The translations under genes were made by a program, and so were the position numbers. The notes below the pieces were generated by a model. The model made no database searches. It saw only the letters and a list, made by a program, of their open reading frames with translations, and was not told where the DNA came from. A stretch of DNA of 64,000 bases from Rossellomorea aquimaris (lineage in GTDB: Bacteria > Bacillota > Bacilli > Bacillales > Bacillaceae_B), in contig NZ_JXZC01000008.1 of NCBI RefSeq assembly GCF_000935355.1, forward strand, positions 62,001 to 126,000, written 5' to 3'. Shown one piece after another: positions 1-8,495 of this stretch. Numbering within the stretch: the stretch's first letter is position 1; every line of letters starts with the position of its first letter.

Positions 1-42
1 CCAAGTTGACCTCTTTCTTTCTATTTTAAGCAATGTGTTTGA

Positions 43-74
43 CATCCCCCTTGATGTATCCTGGGGGATTTTTC
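43..74 (+). terminator. Intrinsic terminator of an upstream gene
   Basis: ATCCCCC at 44-50 pairs with GGGGGAT at 63-69 and is followed by a T run. It most likely ends a gene lying left of the window and isolates the 105-1700 gene. Confidence 0.6.
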
Positions 75-104
75 TAAGAAAATGCCTAATGGAGGAGGAA
101 ACGG

Positions 105-1700
105 ATGAAACCATGTAATCATTGCGGTCACCCCCTTTCAAAAGACAGTGGATTCTGCCGGAACTGTGGCAATCCTGTCATCTCTGAGAAATCTGCACTG
201 TTTTGTAAGCTGTGTGGAACACTATTCATAGCCGATAATGAGGAATGTTTGAACTGTAAGGATCCCAACGAAAAAAAGCAGCTCTCTTTTTGTAAGGAAT
301 GTGGAAGTGAACAGACAGATGGAGAATGCCAAAGGTGTAAGAGTGTCAGCCCATTCCCCTGTAAAAAGTGCGGCTCTCCCCTCCCTTCAGCTGATCTGCC
401 ATGTGATCAATGTACGGAGCCGACCAGGAGACGCGTTCACTCCAAATCCACCTGGATAAAGCGAAAGTCCACTGTTTTTTCGCTTATACTCCTTGTGATT
501 CTTCTTGGCGCGGGCACGTACGGATTTTGGTATGTGAAAGATGCCTCTTTGCCGGTCCATACGACGAAATCATTAACGTCGGCCATCAAAAGTAAAGATT
601 TGTCAGCCGTACGGTCCTTACTAGAAGGTACACATCCAGAAGAAAAGATCAGCCGTCTTTTAACGGATTTACACAGTGACCCTGCTCTATTGGCAAAACT
701 TTATAAGAATCTATCCGACCAAGAGAAAGTACTCACCTCTAAAGAGCAAACCGATCCCGTAACGCCCATCGTATTTCAACTTAAAAAATCCCCAGAAAAG
801 AAATGGGGACTCATCGACCAATATTCCCTCCACCTCACTCCCATTACCTTGACCATTCAAACGGACCCTGACGCCAAGCTATTCGTAAACAATGTCGAAG
901 TCCCACCATCAGGGACGGACCTTCGCCAGGTAGAGAATCTATTACCAGGAGAAATCTCGGTCAAGGCTGTTAAAACAGGGGAATATGGTGAATTTGAAAC
1001 GAACGAATCCTTCCCGTTGTGGGAAACGAACACCACCCCCATGCTGCTTTCGTTCCAAGATCAATATGTGACCGTAAGCTCCGAGAAAAGCGGCGTGGAT
1101 GTTTACTTGAATGGAGAGTTATACGGAACGCTTGATGGAACAGATATGAAGATTGGCCCTATCACGGCTGGAGACTCCGTCACGATCAGTGGCGTGTACC
1201 ATTACCCCTGGGGAGATGTGACGAGTGAGGAATATAGAGTTGGCGCCACCGAAGAGGTCGAACTCCTCTTTCCGATTCCTTCTGAAACGATTCGCGATCA
1301 AGTGGTCGATGCCGTCACTGACTACAATCAGTCCTATATAGAGGCGATTACCATCCTGGACAGCTCGGTATTAAGGAGTGTAAAAGGTCCCAAACTTGAA
1401 GAAACCATCGGAATCATCAACGATTTGAAGCAAAGGAGAATCACGTATGGTGGGTACATCAAGGAGTTAATCTTCGACGGTCAGTCTTTTACCCTTGAAG
1501 AAGAAGGAACCAAAGCGAGGATCAGTGTGGCAGAGCATTATGAGAGCAGCTGGAATGACCCCTCTGACGCTGAAGCCGCTACCTTCAAACCGAAAACCTA
1601 TTATTTCACCTATGAATGTGAATTCGATTCAGACACGAATGAGTGGGTTGTGGTAGATTCTAAAGAGCATAAAGGATTGACGATTGCAGATCCATTATGA
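105..1700 (+). CDS. TcaA/YvbJ-like zinc-ribbon membrane protein
   Basis: This is a 531-residue protein with four CxxC-x(8-11)-CxxC zinc ribbons in its N-terminal cytoplasmic part (Cys 4/7/18/21, 34/37/48/51, 63/66/75/78, 86/89/100/103). One membrane helix follows at about 123-144, then a long extracytoplasmic region. The order matches the TcaA/YvbJ family of Firmicutes, some members of which affect glycopeptide response; here only the fold family is inferred. The ATG follows a GGAGGAGG ribosome site. A copy of the dispersed repeat lies in frame at 911-923, encoding S-G-T-D-L. The gene heads a small rightward cluster with the 35-codon ORF and lipoprotein that follow. Confidence 0.75.
   Translation: MKPCNHCGHPLSKDSGFCRNCGNPVISEKSALFCKLCGTLFIADNEECLNCKDPNEKKQLSFCKECGSEQTDGECQRCKSVSPFPCKKCGSPLPSADLPCDQCTEPTRRRVHSKSTWIKRKSTVFSLILLVILLGAGTYGFWYVKDASLPVHTTKSLTSAIKSKDLSAVRSLLEGTHPEEKISRLLTDLHSDPALLAKLYKNLSDQEKVLTSKEQTDPVTPIVFQLKKSPEKKWGLIDQYSLHLTPITLTIQTDPDAKLFVNNVEVPPSGTDLRQVENLLPGEISVKAVKTGEYGEFETNESFPLWETNTTPMLLSFQDQYVTVSSEKSGVDVYLNGELYGTLDGTDMKIGPITAGDSVTISGVYHYPWGDVTSEEYRVGATEEVELLFPIPSETIRDQVVDAVTDYNQSYIEAITILDSSVLRSVKGPKLEETIGIINDLKQRRITYGGYIKELIFDGQSFTLEEEGTKARISVAEHYESSWNDPSDAEAATFKPKTYYFTYECEFDSDTNEWVVVDSKEHKGLTIADPL
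911..923 (+). repeat. REP-like 14-mer copy inside a CDS
   Basis: AGGGACGGACCTT lies in the TcaA-like gene, read as (S)GTDL. It is the only copy left of 33 kb. Confidence 0.7.
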
Positions 1701-1714
1701 AGGAGGAAAATCAG

Positions 1715-1822
1715 ATGAAGGAAAAACGATTTTATCCATCCTTTCCATATAGAGAAAATGGGACACACACCGTTCCCCCTTCGCATCCAACCGGGCAAAG
1801 AATCAAGAGGTGGAAACAATGA
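1715..1822 (+). CDS. 35-residue ORF coupled to the lipoprotein gene
   Basis: An ATG eight bases after a strong AAGGAGG (1700-1706) opens a 35-codon frame. Its TGA overlaps the ATG of the next gene as ATGA at 1819-1822. The peptide is basic (starts MKEKRFYPSF, ends RIKRWKQ) and has no signal or membrane segment. The ribosome site and overlap suggest translation and coupling to the lipoprotein gene, so it may be a leader ORF or a real small protein. I recognise no family. Confidence 0.5.
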   Translation: MKEKRFYPSFPYRENGTHTVPPSHPTGQRIKRWKQ

Positions 1823-2592
1823 CGAAAAGGCTCTTACTCTTTCCAACTCTCATTCTGTTACTCTCTGATTGTTCCATGCCAACTTTCATCAAGAATCAAA
1901 TGATCAACCCTGAAGAAATACTGGACGATGCCATTGACAATATGAGTACGTTAGAATCGATCCGCACACTGGGAGAGACCACCTTTCAGGGGAAACTCCT
2001 TGGCACGTCTTATGAATACACGGTTACCAGTGAAGGGCAAACGAGAATTGAAGATCATCAAACCGTTGAGGCATATATGACCACAAGCATGAAGGGAAGC
2101 GGGATCCCTGACTCCACAGACCGTTTCTACTTTAACCAGACACAATATGGAATCTACGATCAAACATCGCAGCAATGGGAGATAACAGACTTTCACCCTG
2201 AGGACCAGCTGCTCGTCAACCTGTTCCTCTCTTCCTTTGACCCTACCAATTCAGTGAACCAATACTACGATTCAAAAATAGAGAAGAAAGTAGACATTAT
2301 AGGAAGGGAAGAAAGAAACGGGGTGAGCTGTATTGGACTGTCAGTAGAGATGAATGCGGATGAGATGATGAAAGAAGTATCACCGATTCTCAAAACGTTT
2401 GCGGGTTCTAGCGGCTCCCTTGCTTCTTCCCTGACAGGGACGATGGTCAAGAATATGACGATGATTTATTGGGTTGGCGAAGAAGATCAACTGGTTTACG
2501 GAATAGATACGGCATTACCTACGCCGATCGGAGAATTGACTACGAGCACAATTGTATATGATCATAATGGGGAGTTTGTGGTGCCAGAGTAG
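1819..2592 (+). CDS. Putative secreted lipoprotein (DUF6612-like)
   Basis: This is a 257-residue protein with an N-terminal hydrophobic segment ending LLLSDC. That resembles a lipobox, although Asp before the Cys is unusual. The rest is a soluble, beta-rich domain of the kind seen in LolA/LppX-fold or DUF6612-type Bacillus lipoproteins; this assignment is by general appearance only. The ATG at 1819 is preferred over the in-frame GTG at 1810 because AGAGGTGG lies at the right distance and because of the ATGA overlap with the upstream ORF. It is probably cotranscribed with the TcaA-like gene. Confidence 0.6.
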   Translation: MTKRLLLFPTLILLLSDCSMPTFIKNQMINPEEILDDAIDNMSTLESIRTLGETTFQGKLLGTSYEYTVTSEGQTRIEDHQTVEAYMTTSMKGSGIPDSTDRFYFNQTQYGIYDQTSQQWEITDFHPEDQLLVNLFLSSFDPTNSVNQYYDSKIEKKVDIIGREERNGVSCIGLSVEMNADEMMKEVSPILKTFAGSSGSLASSLTGTMVKNMTMIYWVGEEDQLVYGIDTALPTPIGELTTSTIVYDHNGEFVVPE

Positions 2593-2613
2593 GGAGATAG
2601 GGGATAAGGGGTC

Positions 2614-2630
2614 AGGTCCCCTGGTCCCTT
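2614..2630 (+). repeat. Variant short repeat, copy 1
   Basis: The 17-mer AGGTCCCCTGGTCCCTT recurs with two changes at 3345-3361 in the same orientation. The two copies bracket the 2719-3303 gene. They resemble, but are not identical to, the GAGGTCCGTCCCTC repeat found elsewhere in the window. Confidence 0.5.
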
Positions 2631-2718
2631 TTAAATTCCGCGTTGTTGATCACTACTTCATAAATGTTTCACCAGGACTCTCTTATACAACCACTTCTGC
2701 TCAATGGAGGGAATAGGT

Positions 2719-3303
2719 ATGACAAAGGAGAAATTGTTAAAACAACTTATTAAGGGAAAAGAAATGAAATTAAAATGGAAACAAAGCAAAGAGAGCTTGG
2801 ATAATTTCAAGGATGCTAAGTATTCGTTTTCGGCCCCTTTAATTCTTGCAGGGATTTTAGGTGGCATCCTTTACTTTATTTTCTCGAGTTTGATTCTTTC
2901 AGGCATTATTGCGTTTGTATCATTCATCGGATTATTTACCTTTATCATCAAAGATACGGGGCCACGAATCGAGGTCCTCGAAAAGGAAATAAAGACGTTA
3001 GAAAACAACTTCAAATTTGTGTGTGGATTCCCTATCCACCAATACAGCCTTGATACAATGAACAGGGTGATAAAAGCCATGAGAAATGGTGAAGCGGATA
3101 CGTTGAAAGAGGCATTAGAAATTGACCGGCAGGATCGGTATCACCGGACACAAATGGAGGCTCAGGATCGACTGCTCAATGAAAATAAAAAACTGCAACA
3201 GCAAATAATTGATGTGGAAACGAATCTTACTGCGCAGAATAAGAAACTCAGGAAGGAAAATAGTGGGTTGAAGGATGAGATCGAGAGGATAAGACCTTAT
3301 TAA
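2719..3303 (+). CDS. Two-TM protein with C-terminal coiled coil, unknown
   Basis: A 194-residue protein with a lysine-rich N-terminus, a hydrophobic hairpin at about residues 37-75 (two membrane helices) and a C-terminal half rich in Glu/Lys/Gln with heptad character (about 130-190). I recognise no family. The ATG at 2719 sits eight bases after GGAGGG; the upstream in-frame ATG at 2704 overlaps that ribosome site. Short direct repeats flank it on both sides (2614-2630 and 3345-3361), so it may be a recently moved unit. Confidence 0.6.
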   Translation: MTKEKLLKQLIKGKEMKLKWKQSKESLDNFKDAKYSFSAPLILAGILGGILYFIFSSLILSGIIAFVSFIGLFTFIIKDTGPRIEVLEKEIKTLENNFKFVCGFPIHQYSLDTMNRVIKAMRNGEADTLKEALEIDRQDRYHRTQMEAQDRLLNENKKLQQQIIDVETNLTAQNKKLRKENSGLKDEIERIRPY

Positions 3304-3344
3304 AATGAGCTGGGTGTAGATCGAACTCAAGGAACCTGGGGGAT

Positions 3345-3361
3345 AGGTCCCCTGTCCCCTT
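3345..3361 (+). repeat. Variant short repeat, copy 2
   Basis: AGGTCCCCTGTCCCCTT differs from the 2614-2630 copy at two adjacent positions and has the same orientation, just after the stop of the 2719-3303 gene. Confidence 0.5.
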
Positions 3362-3387
3362 GGCTCACTTTATTTTCTTTATGCTCT

Positions 3388-3702
3388 TTATATATATTGC
3401 GTCGTTTCATCTAGAAACTCCTCTAAGAACTCTTCCGGAGAAATGGCTCGAGAATCGAAATCTGTTTTGGTTCGGATAAAGGAAAAATCTTCATGTGCAA
3501 TCTTATCTCTAAATACAGTCAAACGCTTAGTCAATGTAGGATGGAACGTTAATATTTTTTGTTCCGTAAGTCTCGTTTGAATATCGTGGACGACATTCTT
3601 TTTTCTTTCGTTTTTTTTGATTTCTGGAGTTCTATACTCTTCCCCTGTACGATCTTTATAAATTCCTTTCAATAGCTGTTCTACAACAGCATAAACCTCC
3701 AA
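3388..3702 (-). pseudogene. HEPN-like C-terminal fragment, probably frameshifted
   Basis: This is a 104-codon frame with a helical composition and the motif R-D-K-I-A-H (Rx4H), which resembles the catalytic motif of HEPN ribonucleases. The only start available is a TTG without a ribosome site, yet the frame stays open upstream into the 3' end of the 55-codon gene at 3719-3886. A single-base change in the A-rich AAGAAAAGAT stretch would join the two into one protein of about 165 residues. I therefore read it as the second half of a broken gene. The HEPN call rests on one motif and is tentative. Confidence 0.4.
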
Positions 3703-3718
3703 TGTTAAAGATGCTAAC

Positions 3719-3886
3719 TTATAATCTTTTCTTGTACATCTTTTTCATTTCCTGTTTAGACAAGTTGACAAAACGAAGATCGATTTCATCCTCTTCCTTT
3801 GTATATTCAACAATCTGCTTAAGCTCATCCCTTAATAACAGCAAATGGGCAAGTGCACCATCTTTCTTATCTTTCAGTTTCCCCAT
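3719..3886 (-). CDS. 55-residue ORF, likely 5' half of a broken gene
   Basis: A leftward ATG frame starting MGKLKDKKDG, preceded by GAGGGGG (the ATG at 3892 is an alternative only three bases from that site). It ends in TAA within an A-rich stretch where the HEPN-like frame lies +1. A promoter -10 candidate (TATAAT) lies upstream at about 3920-3930. It could be a small antitoxin-like protein beside a HEPN toxin, or the N-terminal part of one interrupted gene; spacing and the missing ribosome site of the downstream frame favour the latter. Confidence 0.45.
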   Translation of the reverse strand: MGKLKDKKDGALAHLLLLRDELKQIVEYTKEEDEIDLRFVNLSKQEMKKMYKKRL

Positions 3887-4018
3887 TAACATCAGCCCCC
3901 TCAGGATATCTTAACAGGACTATTATACTATATGTCTTTGTCAGTACTTGTCGAAATTTAGCATATAATTTATTTATTTCCAACCAGGGTTCAGAAGGAC
4001 AGGTACCCCTACCAAATA

Positions 4019-4056
4019 AGACAGTCCTTCCAATTCACCCCTTGGAAGGACTGTCT
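4019..4056. terminator. Bidirectional hairpin after the toxin-immunity pair
   Basis: A perfect 15-bp stem, AGACAGTCCTTCCAA with its complement, has an 8-base loop. It lies 13 bp beyond the stop of the immunity gene, so it most likely ends that leftward operon. Confidence 0.7.
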
Positions 4057-4069
4057 CTATTGTACTTAC

Positions 4070-4507
4070 CTACCTACACTTTTCAAAAGTTCGTAACACC
4101 GCTTTGCCGAGCTCATCATCAGAGACGTTTAGCTGAAGCTCTTCTGATACTTCTCCCTTGCCGGTATACCCATTGTTTTGTGTGTTCCTTGTCTTTGGTT
4201 CAAACTCAAATCCTTTTTGTTTCACCAGGAAAACCGTTTGGAAAAGATGTCTCTTTGTGAATGTCTTTTCGCTCTTATCTCCCGTGATACGCTTGATGTC
4301 TACATCTTTCATATCATCCGGGGTGTATTCCTTATTTTCAATCATGCCAAAGCATTTACGCAGCCTGGATCCAATATCAGCGGGATCTGAAGATACAAGT
4401 TCATGCTGTTTTAATCCGCGTGATACTCCTCTTTCATCGATTCCAAACGGAACCAAGATGATATCGCTGTTTTCAATATTTTTAAATATTCCCACGCTAT
4501 TATCCAT
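4070..4507 (-). CDS. Probable CdiI-like immunity protein
   Basis: A 145-residue cytoplasmic protein without signal or membrane segments, starting 19 bp after the stop of the large secreted toxin gene. Position directly 3' of a polymorphic toxin and a compact acidic/basic composition fit an immunity protein that neutralises the toxin in the producing cell. The N-terminus (MDNSVGIFKN...) loosely resembles contact-dependent-inhibition immunity proteins of the DUF1436/CdiI type, but I rely mainly on context. A strong hairpin follows. Confidence 0.6.
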   Translation of the reverse strand: MDNSVGIFKNIENSDIILVPFGIDERGVSRGLKQHELVSSDPADIGSRLRKCFGMIENKEYTPDDMKDVDIKRITGDKSEKTFTKRHLFQTVFLVKQKGFEFEPKTRNTQNNGYTGKGEVSEELQLNVSDDELGKAVLRTFEKCR

Positions 4508-4526
4508 TTTCCCACGTCCTCAAATA

Positions 4527-7500
4527 CTATTTTAGGATGGTCACTTGAAGCTCTACATCCTTATAATTATTCAGGGTTTCAGCATATTTTTTTGCTGCAT
4601 TTACATAATCTGCTTGAGCATCTGTCAATCCATGGTCAGGAAGTACTACCTGAAGGACCTTTTTATCGTATGATCTGGTCGTGACACTTGTAAATGTCTT
4701 GGTTCCATCATATAAAGTCACATTTTTTGAAGCCTCGGTAAATTGGTCGAGTTTCTTTAAATCCTCTACAATTCTATCATACATTCTCTTTGGACTGTCT
4801 GTATAGATGGCAGACCTCGGATCAAGACTCTTAATGCTTGTCAGGATTCGATTGTCCAGCTTATCCACTACCGGGAACGTGATTCCCAAGTTGTTTCCTA
4901 AGAACTCATCTATTTCTTTGCCTCTTGTTAAAGGTGCCAGTGACCAGACATCGTAATCCCTCGTCCAATCCACTAATTCATCTGCATAACTTGGCAGATC
5001 CGGGAGGTTAGGAAGGTCTGGAGCCGCCTTAAGGAGCTTGAGGACTTTATCAATTCCTTTCGTTCCAATAGCGGATAGTAAAAGGCCGCTAATATTATAT
5101 CCTATCTGCTCTGCCCGTTCATATCGGTCTCCATCGTTCCATTTATCAATTTCTTCTTGGAGCGCTTGTCCAAATGCATCAATCAACGGCTGCAGGTAAG
5201 AAGGATCCTTTGTAATCTGATACAATGCCAACAATTTGGCAACCTGGTAAATGGCTTCCCCTGTTTGAACGGGATGGGTAATGGCTTCCCAAGCGTCCAG
5301 CCCTGCATCCTTGATCCCAAGACCAAGTCCCTTAGCAAAATATCCAGTCAATTTTGCAATTTCAGTTGCACTGTCTACAAAATCATATGTTAAAGGGTTA
5401 TCATCGTCATTGTCATTTATCCCATCAAAATCGGTGTCCGTATAATACTCTGATGATCCGCCATTTTTTTCTTCATAGTCAGATAAACCGTCGCCATCTG
5501 TGTCCCATTTGTTGGGATCAGAGGTTGTTAAGTAATATTCTCCATATACTCCTGTTAATTTGATGGTTCCGCCTTCCTCACCATCCAGCAACCCGTCTCC
5601 ATCGGTATCCGGATTATCAGGCAATGTGTAATGAAGCTTTCCTGATCCATCTCTCCAGCCATTCAATTCAACATTATCAGGAATTCTGTCTCCGTCCGAA
5701 TCAACTGCATCTCCTACTTCACCGCTGATCCTGCTGAAAACAGACGGAAGATCTTCTGCACTGGATACAGGGAAATATTGTCCTCCTGTACCTTGCGCTA
5801 TACTACTGAGCAGGTTGGCATCTACTCCGGAACCGAGGCCGACTGTGTAGATGATGATATTATTTTCTTTCGCCTGTGTCGTAAGACTTGAGTTGTATGA
5901 ACCTTCTCCATCGGTTAACAAGATTTCCATTTTAATATTGTCATCTGAACTGTTCTGAATTAAATGATTATTGGCCGCCCTTACCCCAGCCCCTATATCA
6001 GTGCCACCCGAAGAGTCTATCCGGTCAATTGAAGATTTGACTGCATTAAGATCAGAGGTAAGGGACTGAAGGATCTTTGCAGTGTAATCAAAATCGACAA
6101 CACCTGCTCTATCCCCTTCGATCAGGGCATCGACGAAAGATTTAGAAGCAATCTTTCTATAACCCGAAGGGTCATTGTCATACATACTTCCCGATGAATC
6201 CAAAACAAACATGAGGTCGATATTTTTTAATTCTTCACCATCTCCCCCACGATTATCTCCTGTTTCTAATGGAGCCTCCCACTTTGATTGCCATGTCGGA
6301 ACATAGAAAAGGACATAAGTAGAAAAGTGATCGGTTTCTCCCCACACATATCCATTTTCCACATCCACTCCCTGATCATTGAGGGGGACAAACGTCATGG
6401 ACTCTTCATTGAAATAGAACATTTTGACGTTATCTAGGTCGCCATTTGGAATCTTAGATTCATCAAAAGGGATCTTCAATGTCGCTGTAGAGAAGTCTTC
6501 CCTCACTTCGATATTCACCGGTTTCGAGACCAGTGCGTCCATCTCTTCAAAAATGGACTCTCCTGAAACATCATCAATCTGAATGGACTTGGCCAAATCA
6601 CCTTCACCGGTAATATCCAACTCCACATTGGTTTCAGGGTCACTAATCTCATGAGTATATTCTTCCAAGCCGTCTAAGATTCCATCTCCATCTGTATCTG
6701 GTTTGGTTGGATTCATGCCAAGACGATATTCACTTTCATCATCTAAACCATCGTGATCACTGTCTTGTAATAAAGGATTGCTATTAAATTCCTTCAATTC
6801 AAAGGAATCATCCAATCCGTCGAAATCAGAGTCTTCTGCCCAGGGGTTTGTCTTATGAGACTGTTCTTCGATGTTGGACAAACCATCCTTGTCGATATCT
6901 TCATCCCCATCATCTATTCCATTTGAATCCGAATCCTTTTTTAACGGGTCAGTAAAAGTTACGTACAGCTCATATCCGTCTGCTAAACCGTCATGATCAC
7001 TGTCTTCTTTATTTGTTTTTAGACCTAATTTCTTTTCGATCGCATCATCGATACCGTCTGCATCCCGATCAGTTGACTTCTCTCTCTCTTTCAGTATGGA
7101 ATCCGCAGCTGACCATGCTTTCTGAAAGAAGTGGAGCTTTTGCTTCTGATTATGATCGTTTGAGAAATTTATTCCCTTTTCATAGAAGTGAAAGGCATTC
7201 TTCAATTGAGATTTATACTTTTGAGGGTAATCTTCTATACCTTCATCCACTTTAGTTAATAAATCGTTTGCAATAATTCGATTGGCCTCTACAATTTTAT
7301 CCAGGATGATTTCAATTTTATCCTTGTACTCGTTTGATATATTCGGATTGTTATAGTAGAAATTTAATCCTTCGATTGCTTTGGCGGACTCTTCAAAAAC
7401 AGTTTCGGAGCTTACCATATTGCCAATTTCAAATGTTCCGTCTACCGCTTTCTCCAGAGAAAGGATCGACAGCTTCACTCGATCATCAGTAAAAGGTGTT

Positions 7501-7721
7501 TCATCACCTTCAGGATAAGGCAGCTCCTTCAAGTCTGATATAGCTTCTTCCAACAAATTTTTTGCTGTCTGATCTTGCACTTGTAATTCTGCAGGGTTGA
7601 TACTGGTGATTTTTTCCTGGTTCCCGTTAGCAATAGCTAAATTAGGAAGAATCACCATGGCTATAAGATTTACTACCAACAAAAACTTTAAGGTAAACCA
7701 TAAATTTCTCCTCATATTCAC
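4527..7721 (-). CDS. Secreted TSP3/VWA polymorphic toxin, CdiA-type C-terminus
   Basis: 1064 residues. Signal peptide about 1-32; helical region about 50-212; calcium-binding TSP3-type D-x-D-x-D-G repeats at 218-353; VWA domain about 500-665 with MIDAS D508-S510-S512, T574 and D604; second TSP3 block 674-777; helical pre-toxin region about 785-905; C-terminal domain about 930-1064. The last opens R-G-K-E-I-D-E and holds S-I-K-S-L-D (962-967), a pattern of CdiA-CT endonuclease toxins (BECR-fold RNases). The GTG start at 7721 follows GGAGG by seven bases; an ATG lies at 7715. The family predicts a surface-displayed antibacterial effector, with toxicity carried only by the tail. No secretion apparatus is visible nearby beyond the signal peptide. 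Confidence 0.75.
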   Translation of the reverse strand: MNMRRNLWFTLKFLLVVNLIAMVILPNLAIANGNQEKITSINPAELQVQDQTAKNLLEEAISDLKELPYPEGDETPFTDDRVKLSILSLEKAVDGTFEIGNMVSSETVFEESAKAIEGLNFYYNNPNISNEYKDKIEIILDKIVEANRIIANDLLTKVDEGIEDYPQKYKSQLKNAFHFYEKGINFSNDHNQKQKLHFFQKAWSAADSILKEREKSTDRDADGIDDAIEKKLGLKTNKEDSDHDGLADGYELYVTFTDPLKKDSDSNGIDDGDEDIDKDGLSNIEEQSHKTNPWAEDSDFDGLDDSFELKEFNSNPLLQDSDHDGLDDESEYRLGMNPTKPDTDGDGILDGLEEYTHEISDPETNVELDITGEGDLAKSIQIDDVSGESIFEEMDALVSKPVNIEVREDFSTATLKIPFDESKIPNGDLDNVKMFYFNEESMTFVPLNDQGVDVENGYVWGETDHFSTYVLFYVPTWQSKWEAPLETGDNRGGDGEELKNIDLMFVLDSSGSMYDNDPSGYRKIASKSFVDALIEGDRAGVVDFDYTAKILQSLTSDLNAVKSSIDRIDSSGGTDIGAGVRAANNHLIQNSSDDNIKMEILLTDGEGSYNSSLTTQAKENNIIIYTVGLGSGVDANLLSSIAQGTGGQYFPVSSAEDLPSVFSRISGEVGDAVDSDGDRIPDNVELNGWRDGSGKLHYTLPDNPDTDGDGLLDGEEGGTIKLTGVYGEYYLTTSDPNKWDTDGDGLSDYEEKNGGSSEYYTDTDFDGINDNDDDNPLTYDFVDSATEIAKLTGYFAKGLGLGIKDAGLDAWEAITHPVQTGEAIYQVAKLLALYQITKDPSYLQPLIDAFGQALQEEIDKWNDGDRYERAEQIGYNISGLLLSAIGTKGIDKVLKLLKAAPDLPNLPDLPSYADELVDWTRDYDVWSLAPLTRGKEIDEFLGNNLGITFPVVDKLDNRILTSIKSLDPRSAIYTDSPKRMYDRIVEDLKKLDQFTEASKNVTLYDGTKTFTSVTTRSYDKKVLQVVLPDHGLTDAQADYVNAAKKYAETLNNYKDVELQVTILK

Positions 7722-8135
7722 TCCATTACCTCCAATGTATTATGGTATTTATTTCTTCATTTACCATAATAATGGTATTTCAAATAGAGACTAATTACAT
7801 GGTTAAAAAGAACTAAATTAACCAAACCGAAATATTCTTTTAGGCATATTTTCACTGACGTCAGTTCTAACATTGTAAAAAAATAAGAATAAAAAGGAGA
7901 ATTACTTCTATATAATTATTTATCTTAATATTCAGTAAAACACAAGCGCAGTGACGGTTCTTACGATTCCTCCCACCTGAAGCTTTAAACACCAGATTCG
8001 TAAATATCCCCAAAATCCTCATAGACTTCCTCTGTGCCAAACCACTAATTCCTTTCACTCTTCTCAACACTTTCATCCTTGGATCCCTGGGCAGTATCTT
8101 CACATGAGGTATCTCCAAAGTCCCAAGACATTTCC

Positions 8136-8285
8136 TGTTTGGAAGGCTACCGTGTTCAGGTTGAGGTGCAAGTGATCGAGGGGATGGACAAGAGCACTAA
8201 AGCCTCTTTGCTTTTATTGAAATATTCATCTTTACCACCTGAATATGTGCTACTTCAGCGGAGAGTCAAGATAAAGAATAAATAA
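8136..8285 (+). pseudogene. Possible ComM/YifB N-terminal fragment
   Basis: The open frame encodes LEGYRVQVEVQVIEGM, which resembles the conserved N-terminus of ComM/YifB Mg-chelatase-like ATPases. The similarity stops after about 18 residues and neither the ATPase core nor a sensible start is present. The surrounding 7.72-8.29 kb holds no convincing gene. I read this as a decayed remnant, from memory of the family only. Confidence 0.3.
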
Positions 8286-8294
8286 CCACAAAAA

Positions 8295-8340
8295 AAGACC
8301 TGTATCACACACAATGTTGTGTACGATGCAGGTCTTCTTT
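8295..8340. terminator. Strong hairpin with U-rich flank
   Basis: AAGACCTG at 8295-8302 pairs with CAGGTCTT at 8329-8336. Inner helices ATC/GAT and ACACAA/TTGTGT make a nearly complete stem. A-rich left and T-rich right flanks allow termination in both directions. Confidence 0.65.
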
Positions 8341-8378
8341 TAAATTAACATGCTATAACGAATTTATTTAAAAAAAAT

Positions 8379-8495
8379 TTAATAGAAAAAACCTTTTACT
8401 AACTTCACCCATCCCAAAAATGAAACCCAGAGTGGAATACTTAACAGCGTTCCCCAATACATACCTACTATAAAGTTGCCTTCCCTCTTCATCAT
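8379..8495 (-). CDS. 38-residue single-TM small protein
   Basis: A leftward ORF begins with two ATG codons (8495 or 8492) after AGGGGTG. It encodes a peptide with a short basic N-terminus and one hydrophobic, Trp-rich helix (about residues 8-30), ending K-G-F-F-Y. The ribosome site and typical small membrane protein composition support translation; no family is recognised. It stands alone between the 8295 hairpin and an AT-rich gap. Confidence 0.45.
   Translation of the reverse strand: MMKREGNFIVGMYWGTLLSIPLWVSFLGWVKLVKGFFY

Noticed and set aside
3853..4260. 135-codon ORF on the plus strand
   Set aside because: It crosses the terminator at 4019-4056 and lies antisense to the immunity gene; no start signal.
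7806..7812. Single SinR heptamer upstream of the toxin gene
   Set aside because: One isolated seven-base match is expected by chance, and no paired site was found.
7867..8118. 83-codon basic ORF on the minus strand
   Set aside because: No ribosome site or recognisable motif, and it overlaps the remnant region.
8079..8285. 68-codon ORF as an intact gene
   Set aside because: Only a short ComM-like stretch is recognisable, with no ribosome site; reported as a possible remnant instead.
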